A stretch of 16,480 bases of DNA from Treponema sp. UBA4328 (lineage in GTDB: Bacteria > Spirochaetota > Spirochaetia > Treponematales > Treponemataceae): NCBI GenBank assembly GCA_002394465.1, contig DGTU01000147.1, forward strand, positions 1 through 16,480. The letters are read 5' to 3'. The notes beneath the pieces are model-generated. The model saw only the letters and a list, made by a program, of their open reading frames with translations. It did no database searches and was not told the origin of the DNA. The position numbers were made by a program, and so were the translations under genes. Numbering within the stretch: the stretch's first letter is position 1; every line of letters begins with the position of its first letter. Positions 6,302 to 14,500 of this stretch are shown here, piece after piece.

Positions 6302-8266
6302 ATGAAATTTACAAAACGCATTCTACCTAAAAATCTTCCGCTCCTTCTTAAAGAAAGAGTTTCACAGTGCCCGGATGTTTTCCTTCAGGCCGAAAAAGAC
6401 AAAAACGGTGTCTGGCACTATTATACCTTTGCTGAATTTTATGAATCTGTAATTGCTTTTGCACAGGCGCTTCTTTCCATAGGCGTAAAGCGCGGTGACA
6501 ACATTGCCCTCATGAGTGACAACAGACGGAACTGGTTCATCACGGACTATGCAATTCTTTCACTTGGTGCAGCAGATGTTCCGCGCGGATGTGACTCAAT
6601 GGGAACTGAAATGCGATTCATCACAGGTTTTGCAGACTGTGAATACGGTGTCTTTGAAAACGAAAGACAGCTGAATAAAATCCTCGAAAAACGCGGTGAG
6701 GTTCCGCTTTTAAAGAAAGTGATCCTCTTTGACAGAATGTCAGGAGAAACTGAAAAAAAAGCGCTGGAAGCAGGCCTTACACTCTATTATTTTGATGACC
6801 TCCTTGAACGGGGAAAGGCAATTGTTGCTGAGAATCCTGAACAGAAAAAAGCCCAGATTGAAGCTGAAATGGAGAAAACAAATCCTGATGATGTTGCAAC
6901 CATGATTTTTACTTCGGGAACGACGGGAACTCCAAAGGGCGTAATGCTTACACACAATAACTATATTTCCCAGCTTTCGGTAATTCATGACTTTATCGGC
7001 TGTAAGGAAGGAGAGTGGTGGATGACCATTCTTCCTGTATGGCATGTTTTTGAAAGACTGATTCAGTATGTGGCAGTTCACATGAAATGCGGTCTTGCCT
7101 ATTCAAAGCCTGCAGCTCCGGTACTTCTTCCTGATATGGCTGTAATCCGTCCTCAGTGGATCTGCGGCGTTCCGCGCCTGTGGGAAGCCCTTGCAAACGG
7201 CGTTATCCGTACAATGAAAAAGACGGGCGGAATCGCATATGTTCTGTTCAGTTTCTTCATCAAAGCAGGCTCTGCTTATGCGACGATGAAAAACTATGTC
7301 TTTGCAAATATTCCGCAGATTAAGATTAAAAAACGCTGCCGTGTGTGCGATACAATGCTCGGATTCTTCCCGTGGCTTTTACTCTGGCCATGGCATAAAC
7401 TCGGCGATCTCCTTGTATTCAGAAAAATCCGTGCAAAGATGGGCGGAAGAATTTCAATTGCTGTTTCGGGCGGAGGTGCCCTTCAGAAGGATATTGACAA
7501 TTTCTACCGCGCAATCGGAATGAATCTTCTTGAAGGCTACGGAATGAGCGAAACGGCTCCGGTTGTTTCTTTCCGCGATCAGTATCATCCGCGCCCGGGA
7601 GTTGTTGGAATTGTATTCCCGACAATGGAACTGCGCATCGTAGCCGAAGAACACGGCGTAATAAAGAGTATGGACGACATCGGACCTGGACGTCAGGGAC
7701 TTATCGTTCTCCGCTCTCCTCAGGTAATGAAAGGTTACTACAAGAGGCCGGACCTGACGGAAAAGGTAATCGACAAGGACGGCTGGCTCAATACCGGTGA
7801 CCTTGGAATCATGACGCACGACGGTGAACTTAAGATTACCGGCCGTGCAAAGGATACGATTGTACTTCTTGACGGTGAGAACATTGAACCGAGCGTAATT
7901 GAAGGTGCACTTCTTGCAAGTGAATATATTGAAAGCGTTATGGTAACCGGACAGGACAAGAAATACCTCGGCGCGCTTATAGTTCCGGCCAGGGAAGCCC
8001 TCATAAAATATGCAGAAGAAAACGGAATCCCGTCAGAAAATTACGAAGAACTTCTTAAGAGGGAAGAAATACACGCCCTGTTCGAAAAAATCATCAGCGA
8101 CATAATAAAGAGCGCAAACGGCTTCAGGCTCTGCGAAAAAATCTATAAATTCGTCCTGATCCCGAAGAGTTTTGAAGCAGGCGTAGAACTCAGCGCCAAG
8201 CTTGAAATGATGCGTTATAAAATTTCAGAAATCTACAAAACTGAAATCGACTCAATGTTCGAATAA
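6302..8266 (+). CDS. Long-chain fatty-acid-CoA ligase (AMP-forming), FadD15-like
   Basis: A 654-residue member of the adenylate-forming (ANL) superfamily, expected to activate fatty acids with ATP and CoA, probably at the cytoplasmic membrane face. Motifs in order are the phosphate loop TSGTTGTPKG (204-213), WHVFER (247-252), GVPRLWEAL (289-297), VSGGGAL (388-394), YGMSETAP (413-420), GWLNTGDLG (494-502), GRAKD (514-518) and GENIEP (525-530). A hydrophobic stretch around 348-371 (FFPWLLLWPWHKLGDLL) fits the membrane-associated insert of long-chain ligases. The C-terminal A10 region is odd. It reads ELSAKLEMMR where the family usually has a form like ELTPTLKLKR, so the expected catalytic Lys position is Glu635, with a Lys two residues earlier. 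No other enzyme of fatty-acid breakdown is in the window, so recycling of host or diet fatty acids into lipids is a more likely role than beta-oxidation; this is an inference. Confidence 0.92.
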   Translation: MKFTKRILPKNLPLLLKERVSQCPDVFLQAEKDKNGVWHYYTFAEFYESVIAFAQALLSIGVKRGDNIALMSDNRRNWFITDYAILSLGAADVPRGCDSMGTEMRFITGFADCEYGVFENERQLNKILEKRGEVPLLKKVILFDRMSGETEKKALEAGLTLYYFDDLLERGKAIVAENPEQKKAQIEAEMEKTNPDDVATMIFTSGTTGTPKGVMLTHNNYISQLSVIHDFIGCKEGEWWMTILPVWHVFERLIQYVAVHMKCGLAYSKPAAPVLLPDMAVIRPQWICGVPRLWEALANGVIRTMKKTGGIAYVLFSFFIKAGSAYATMKNYVFANIPQIKIKKRCRVCDTMLGFFPWLLLWPWHKLGDLLVFRKIRAKMGGRISIAVSGGGALQKDIDNFYRAIGMNLLEGYGMSETAPVVSFRDQYHPRPGVVGIVFPTMELRIVAEEHGVIKSMDDIGPGRQGLIVLRSPQVMKGYYKRPDLTEKVIDKDGWLNTGDLGIMTHDGELKITGRAKDTIVLLDGENIEPSVIEGALLASEYIESVMVTGQDKKYLGALIVPAREALIKYAEENGIPSENYEELLKREEIHALFEKIISDIIKSANGFRLCEKIYKFVLIPKSFEAGVELSAKLEMMRYKISEIYKTEIDSMFE

Positions 8267-8299
8267 AAAAATTGCCGCATAAAATGCGGCAATTTTTTT
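8265..8299. terminator. Bidirectional intrinsic terminator
   Basis: A perfect 10-bp stem, ATTGCCGCAT (8271-8280) with ATGCGGCAAT (8284-8293), closes a 3-base AAA loop. It is flanked by an A-run (8265-8270) and a T-run (8294-8299). Read on either strand it ends in a U-tract, so it serves both the acyl-CoA ligase (its TAA overlaps the A-run) and the convergent three-gene envelope operon, whose last stop is at 8303-8305. Confidence 0.95.
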
Positions 8300-8302
8300 A
8301 TA

Positions 8303-9820
8303 CTATCTGATCTTTACGTATCCTGATGCCTTTCCGTATTCCGGATCTTCCCAGATTCCGAAGTGGTTTTCATCATTTACTGAATTTCCGCTTACCGTTA
8401 CGCCTTTTCCTGCCCACAGGTGAAGGCTTCCCTTGTAAAACCTGTTCTTGAGCCCGATGATAACGGTTGTTTCATTTTTGAGGGTAACCGTACACGGAAT
8501 CAGGTTATACTCACCGTCTGTTGCAATAAAGTCTTCGTAAGCGCTGAATTTAAGCCGGTTTCCGAGAGAGCCTGTCGTAACCTCATATTTTCCGTCACTT
8601 TTTTCCGTAACTGTCAGGAGTGAAGCCTGTGCAGTTTCGATTGCCGTGTAATCGTAGTTTCCGACAGCAAAAGCGGTTTTCGTTACGATATAGTCCGGTT
8701 CATTGGCAAAATATGCTGAAGTGAATGAGCTGTCATATTCAGTATACGAATCAGTGTAAGTCTGGCATGCACCGTGTCCGTACTGAACTGAAGCATAGCT
8801 GTCGTCCTTGAGACCGGAAGCCTTTGAAGGAACATGCTTTACAAGACGGTGTTTTGTTCCAGGTTCAGACGTGATCTTTGACGTTTCATAGTATTTGCCT
8901 GAATCATCGTATTCAAACGTAAGGGGGGAGTCTACCCAGTAGCTTGAACCCGGAGCTTTTGTCTGAAGTGAATAAAGCGCGTTCAATGCAGAAGCAAGGT
9001 CTGTCTTGTATTTTGCTGAGGCACTTCCTGAAGTGTAATCCGTCCAGGCAGAAGAGCCGCTTCTTACATAGATTTTTCCGTTTGAGTCTGTATTGACTGT
9101 TACTGAAAGTGTGTTTTTGTAGGGAAGTTCAGGTGAAAAATCTTCTCCGTATGAGAAGGAAACTGAGGCAGCAGAAGATCCTGAGGCTGTCTTTGCGACT
9201 GTAATGTAGCGTACGAGACTGTCAGATTCTTCTCCACATATTTCGTTCTGGTCGGCATTTACAACAGTTTTTCCGCGGATGTCTTTGAGTGCTGCTGCAT
9301 CGATGAACAGGGCAATTGTATTTTTCGTAACGCTTTCCGTGTTGACTTTAAACTCAACTGTGGTCGTTACGTTTCTGTCTGCAGAAGTGCCGCTTTCAGT
9401 TGTGCCGGTGATGTCAAGAATTGTGTATGAAAGGGATGATTTTCTTTCCGGTGCGCATGCGGAAGCCCTTGTGTTTGCTGCAACTTCCTGGAATTTAACT
9501 GCCTCTGAAACTGTTGCTTCATTGAGACGGGCATAGCTTTTGATTACGAGCGTAAGTTCTGTATCATCAGCAGCCTGTGCAATGGAAGCTATGCGTGAAG
9601 CATCTGAACCTGCATAGAACTCGTCTGAGCCGTTGAGTGAGAATGTTGCATAATTTGCAGTCTCATAACCTGAGCTTGTCGTTCCCTGTGAGGAAGCGGC
9701 TTCTGCTTCTGCTCCCGAGAATCCTGAAGAAGAGGCAGATAAATCTCCGCCAGTATAAACGTCGCTGCAGCCTGCAAGAATAAGCGAGGCGGCTCCAAGT
9801 GCCAGAATATATTTTTTCAT
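8303..9820 (-). CDS. Predicted lipoprotein of unknown function
   Basis: A 505-residue exported protein that I do not recognise. The N-terminus is a lipoprotein signal: MKK, a hydrophobic core, and the lipobox LAGC with Cys18 as the lipidation site. A Ser/Ala/Gly-rich linker of about 35 residues (to ~53) would tether the mature part. The rest is rich in Thr, Ser, Tyr and Asp with short alternating hydrophobic strands, suggesting beta-sandwich domains. The segment with VEFKVNTESVTKNTIALFID resembles bacterial Ig-like modules, but this is weak. No catalytic motif was seen. It is the last gene of the envelope operon, starting 19 bp after the outer-membrane protein gene, with a strong GAGGAG ribosome site 8 bases before the ATG. 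Its inner- or outer-membrane placement and surface exposure are unknown. Confidence 0.85.
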   Translation of the reverse strand: MKKYILALGAASLILAGCSDVYTGGDLSASSSGFSGAEAEAASSQGTTSSGYETANYATFSLNGSDEFYAGSDASRIASIAQAADDTELTLVIKSYARLNEATVSEAVKFQEVAANTRASACAPERKSSLSYTILDITGTTESGTSADRNVTTTVEFKVNTESVTKNTIALFIDAAALKDIRGKTVVNADQNEICGEESDSLVRYITVAKTASGSSAASVSFSYGEDFSPELPYKNTLSVTVNTDSNGKIYVRSGSSAWTDYTSGSASAKYKTDLASALNALYSLQTKAPGSSYWVDSPLTFEYDDSGKYYETSKITSEPGTKHRLVKHVPSKASGLKDDSYASVQYGHGACQTYTDSYTEYDSSFTSAYFANEPDYIVTKTAFAVGNYDYTAIETAQASLLTVTEKSDGKYEVTTGSLGNRLKFSAYEDFIATDGEYNLIPCTVTLKNETTVIIGLKNRFYKGSLHLWAGKGVTVSGNSVNDENHFGIWEDPEYGKASGYVKIR

Positions 9821-9839
9821 AAGTCTTTCTCTCCTCAGT

Positions 9840-11507
9840 TTATATTTTTACTGCGAACAAAACGTTCATTGCCCATGTCGGATTTGTCGTACCTGCTGAT
9901 GTTCCGTAGAGCATGTAAGAATCAAGCTGTGCCTTTTCGCCGAGGAACCATGTAAATCCGAACCTTGCAGTTGCATCAGGAGCAGCTGCGCTGAATGAGT
10001 TTGTCTGCTTTTCTTCTGCTGCATCTCCTGAACCCGTACCGTCACCATTTTTTGCAGTATAGCTTCTGCCGGTTACGGTAGTTTCGCCTGCCGCATTCGT
10101 GAATGTAGTAACTGAACTTTCAGCGATATTGCTGTTTGTCTTTACGGTCTTTTTCCATTCGAGTGAACCGCTTGAGGCAGAAACACCCAGGTTGATGTTG
10201 AATTTTCCAGGAATAACTTTGTAGACAAGTCCGAGTGCAAATTCCGGAGAAACTGTTGTCGTAAAGATTTCTGTTTCTGATGCAGCACCTGAAGAAGTAG
10301 TTTTCTTAGTTACCGTTATGTCGCCGTTTGTAAGGTCCTTTGTGCGTGTAGTAACTGTTGTAGTGTATTTGTCAGCACCGGTGAAAGTGTTTGAAAGCGA
10401 GATTCCTGCCTGTGCACGTGTCTTAAGCGTGATGTTTTCGCCAAGGTCAAAGTCAAAGTCGAATCTCGGTGTAAGCGTGTTCTTCCAGTTTGAATAGTCG
10501 CCCTGATCCATCTTGAATGAGGTAGTCTGCCTTGTGTTCAGGAGGGAAGTGTTAGCCGTATTCTTTGAATAGGTGTAAGTGTTTTCGTTCGAGCGGAAAG
10601 ACATCTGGAAGCCTTCAATGATGGTGAACTGCGGAGTTACAAAATCCCAGATTTTTTTGAGTCCCCAGCCTGCTTCAAGCTCGAGGTAAGGGGTGTAGGT
10701 GTTGTAATCGTAGGTTCCCTTGTATGAAGGCTGTTCACCTGAGTCAATCGTGCTTGAGTTCAGGGTTGTTTTTGTGCTCCATGCCAGGTCGATGAAACGC
10801 GATGCCTTTGTGAACTGAAGGGTATTGAGCTTGAAATAAAGTTTTCTCTCGCCCATAAGGTATTTTGTCTGGATGCCGTTAAAGCTGATTCCGAAGGTGT
10901 TCTCTGATTTTTTGTTTTCGAGGGCAGAATATTCGGTTACGCTTGTCGTTCCGTCTTCATGGTTTTCAGTGGAAACTTTTGTCGTGGTTGTTCCGCTTTT
11001 ATCCTGAAGCATTCCCGTCGGATCTGTTGCAGCATATCCCTGAAGGTTTGAAGAATCGGTGTTCCAGTAAAAGGTTCCGCCGATTTTGTTGTCAAGATAA
11101 GCGCTGAAGGCAAGGTTATTTTTTATCCTTGAATTACCGCTTACCTGTGCCGAAGATGAACTGTCAGTGTAGTCCGTATTTACGCCGTCAGAAGAAACGC
11201 TGTCTTTTGTTGAAGTTTCTTCTGTCTGTGTGCCTGCATTCATGTACCAGCCGTCATAGAGTGATAGCCACAGTTTCGGGCTGAATCTTTTTCCGTATCC
11301 TGCGCGGATAGTTCCGTCATTCATGCCGTAGCTTCCGAAGAAAAGAATGTTTTTTCCTTCAACGCCGGTGTCGAAGGAATCTACAAGCCCGTCTTCGATA
11401 AGACCGCCTGTAACTGTTTTTGTGTTGGAAGAAGGAGACTCACTGAATGCTCCTCCCGCCATAATTGCTCCGGCAACTGCCAGAAGCAGAACTTTTGTTT
11501 TTTTCAT
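9840..11507 (-). CDS. Predicted beta-barrel outer-membrane protein
   Basis: A 555-residue exported protein with a classical signal peptide (MKKTKVLLLAVAGAIMAGG, likely cut after AFS near residue 22) and no lipobox Cys. The mature part alternates amphipathic strands (NILFFGSYGM, KLWLSLYDGWYM, LYFKLNTLQF, PYLELEAGWGL, FDFDFDLGENITLKTRAQAGISL, FALGLVYKVI, ARFGFTWFLG) with long Thr/Ser/Lys-rich stretches that would be loops. The last residues (WAMNVLFAVKI) look like a closing strand, although the final residue is Ile rather than the usual Phe. No TonB box, POTRA or OmpA-like peptidoglycan domain was seen, and the family is not recognised. It is the middle gene of the envelope operon (GGGAG ribosome site, 5-base gap; 26 bp after the upstream stop). 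A role as porin, or as an anchor for the neighbouring lipoproteins, is possible but unproven. Confidence 0.8.
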   Translation of the reverse strand: MKKTKVLLLAVAGAIMAGGAFSESPSSNTKTVTGGLIEDGLVDSFDTGVEGKNILFFGSYGMNDGTIRAGYGKRFSPKLWLSLYDGWYMNAGTQTEETSTKDSVSSDGVNTDYTDSSSSAQVSGNSRIKNNLAFSAYLDNKIGGTFYWNTDSSNLQGYAATDPTGMLQDKSGTTTTKVSTENHEDGTTSVTEYSALENKKSENTFGISFNGIQTKYLMGERKLYFKLNTLQFTKASRFIDLAWSTKTTLNSSTIDSGEQPSYKGTYDYNTYTPYLELEAGWGLKKIWDFVTPQFTIIEGFQMSFRSNENTYTYSKNTANTSLLNTRQTTSFKMDQGDYSNWKNTLTPRFDFDFDLGENITLKTRAQAGISLSNTFTGADKYTTTVTTRTKDLTNGDITVTKKTTSSGAASETEIFTTTVSPEFALGLVYKVIPGKFNINLGVSASSGSLEWKKTVKTNSNIAESSVTTFTNAAGETTVTGRSYTAKNGDGTGSGDAAEEKQTNSFSAAAPDATARFGFTWFLGEKAQLDSYMLYGTSAGTTNPTWAMNVLFAVKI

Positions 11508-11533
11508 ATTAACTCCCTGTTTTTATTAAGTAC

Positions 11534-14500
11534 TTATTCAAATTTGTAGACATAATTATCAAGAACGTTCTTGCTCAGTCTTAAAGCATCTGCATTTTGA
11601 GATGCGGAGTTTCCTTTCTTCAAGGAACTTGAAGTTTTTCCTCCAGTACAGTTTTCCCAGTTAGTTATATCTGAAGAACTTGTACCAAGATACTTCCAGT
11701 TTCCAGGTGATGCAAAGGTTACGCTTGAAAGACTTGAACAGTTGTTAAAGACTTTTGCAGCTATCTGCTTTATTCCACTTCCAAAAGAAACTGTTTTAAG
11801 ATTTGAACAGCCTGCAAAAGCATAACTTCTAATCATTACTACAGAATCAGGTATGGAAATAGAATACAGGCATTTACAGCTGTTAAAGGCATCGGCACCT
11901 ATCTTTGTTACTCCAGACGGGAAGGTGAAGTTTGACAAATAGTTACAATTAAAGCACAGCATCGGTGGAATTTCAGTCTGAGCTTTTGTATATGTAATAC
12001 TTCCTACCCGAACACAGTTTTCAAACGCACCATATTCAGCATATCCGCGTATAGTAACTCTCAGGATAGAATCAGGAATATACGATTTGATTGTTTTACC
12101 ATAAGTCTGTTCGGTTAAAGTACAATCTTCACAACTTGCAGTACCAAATATCCATCCAAACAGATTTTCGGCGTTGTCTTGAACTGCATTTTTTCCTTTA
12201 CCTGTAAACGGAAGGTCTACAGTTTGCAGGCTGGTACAACCAGCAAAAGCTCCTCGTTCAATTGTCTGTACAGTAGTCGGGACTGTGAGGTCTGATGTCT
12301 TGTTACAACCGCTAAAAGCATAGGTTCCAATCGAAGTTGTTTTACTGTTGGAAAGTGTGGTATTGATATTGAGTTTTTCGCAGCCTTCAAAAGCATATGA
12401 CGGAATTGATGTTACGTTTGGTAATCTTACATAAGTCAGGTATTTACAGTTCTGGAATGCACTTGACTGAATTGAAGATCCATTAATGGTAACATCAGTA
12501 AGGGCGTTCGGTACATAATAAGAATAAGATCCCTGTGTTGTCTTTGTAAAGTCAGATGAATTTGTTCCAGTTACACTTGAGTTTTTTGCGCTGAACAGAT
12601 TTCCAAAATACATTGTTGTTGAAGATGAAGATCCAAGGTACGGAAGAATAAGTGTCTTAAGGCCTGAACAGCATCCAAATACAGCAGAACCTATTTTTGT
12701 TACGGTTGAAGGAATCTTCATATATGTCATTGCTGCACAGGCATAAAATGCACCATCTTTTATTTCTGTTACGCCGCTTCCAAGATCTATGCTTTGAATC
12801 TTCAGACATCCGGAAAAAGCTCCGTCCCATATAGTTCCGTTTCTGATAGTTACATTTTTAAGTGTATCAGGGATATAGAATCTCTGAGCGCTGCTGTAAG
12901 AGAAGTATTCCCAATTGTAATATTGAGCTGCTTCTGATCCACCTGTATATGAATCTTTTCCAAAGATATATCCGAAATATGTTGTGTTATCATAGCTTGT
13001 TTTTGACGAAGAACTGCCGACAAAAGGAAGACTTAAAGTTTTCAGTGAAATTATACCTGAGAACGCTCCTAATCCAATTGTTTTTACACTATCCGGTACG
13101 GTAATATTTGATACATTCTGACAGTTTTTAAATGCGCATTCACCAATTGTTTCTGTTTTTGAATTGTCATCAAAGGTTATGCTTTGAACATTAGTGCTGT
13201 TATAGAAAGCATATTTACCTATGCTGGTAACTGAATTCGGAATAGAAACGTATTTAATATATTTACAATTGCTGAATGCATAATCTCCGATTGTTTTTAC
13301 AGACGAAGGAATTTCAATATAGGTGACTTCCGGGTAAGCACAACCTGCAAAGGCATAATTTCCAATGCTGGTAACGGAGTTTGGAATTGTAGTTCTAGCT
13401 ATTCTATTACAGTTCCGGAATGAATAATTACCAATAACTGTTACGGATGCAGGAATAGTGAAAACTGCTGCCGTACAGCCGTCAAAAGTATAATCACTTA
13501 TTTTTGTTATTGTTGACGGAATGGTTACACTTGTAAGTGATGAGCAGTTTTTGAAAGCTCCATTACTTATAACAGTAAGTTTTGGTGTACTATTGTTAAA
13601 TATTATTTTAGTTGCGCCTGTACAGCCCGAGAATGCATCTTCATCAATTCTCTGGACAGTTTCTGGAATAAAGATTTCAGGAAGCTTTGTACAGCCTGAG
13701 AATGCACCTCTTCCGATGCATACTGTTGCTGTACCTGAATATGAGACATTGTTCAATTTAGTACATCCGCAGAACATCTCATCAGCTATAGTTTTTATAC
13801 CGGAAGGGATGTAAACGCTTGTAAGAGACGTACAATCTCTAAAGGCACCTGTACCAGCTGATGAAATATTGTACGGGTAAGCAAAACTTAAAGATGAGAG
13901 GCTGGAACAGTAACGGAATGCATAAGTTCCAATTGAAGTAACTGAACCTGGAATTGTAATGCCTGAAAGTCCGCTGCAATTATAGAACGCATAATCTCCG
14001 ATTGATGTAATATTTGATGGCATGCTTACCGAAGTAAGGTTACTTCTATAGTAAAATGCGTAATTTCCGATTGAAGTAAGGTTTGCGTTCTGGTTGAGCG
14101 TAAGTGCAACCTTGACTGAAGAATATGAAGCAAGGTTCTGTCCTACAGGACTTATTGAAGATGCCGTAGATCCGGTTACGTCCGAAGTTTTTGCATCCGT
14201 GATTATGATTTTTGCAGATGTCAGGCTATGCTTTTTTATATTTCCGAGCAGAGTGCTCAAGTTTGAAACCGTAGTAGTGTAGCCTGAGTCGCACTGTGCC
14301 CAGAAGGTAACGTCGTCATTTACGACAAAGCTTGTTCCTGCAGTGTATGCTGTTCCGCTTCCGGTGCTCTCAGCGTTCCAGTTCCTGAAGGTGTAGCCCG
14401 TTCCGTAATAGAAATATGTGCATGACGGCAGGATTATCTGTGTTCCCATGTCTACGCTTGTTTCAGAAGGCATATCGTCACAGCCTGTGATTGAAGAAGC

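Noticed and set aside
11645..14083. CRISPR or other short-repeat array.
   Set aside because: The repeats are protein-coding, diverged, about 69 bp long and in one reading frame, with no unique spacers between identical repeats.
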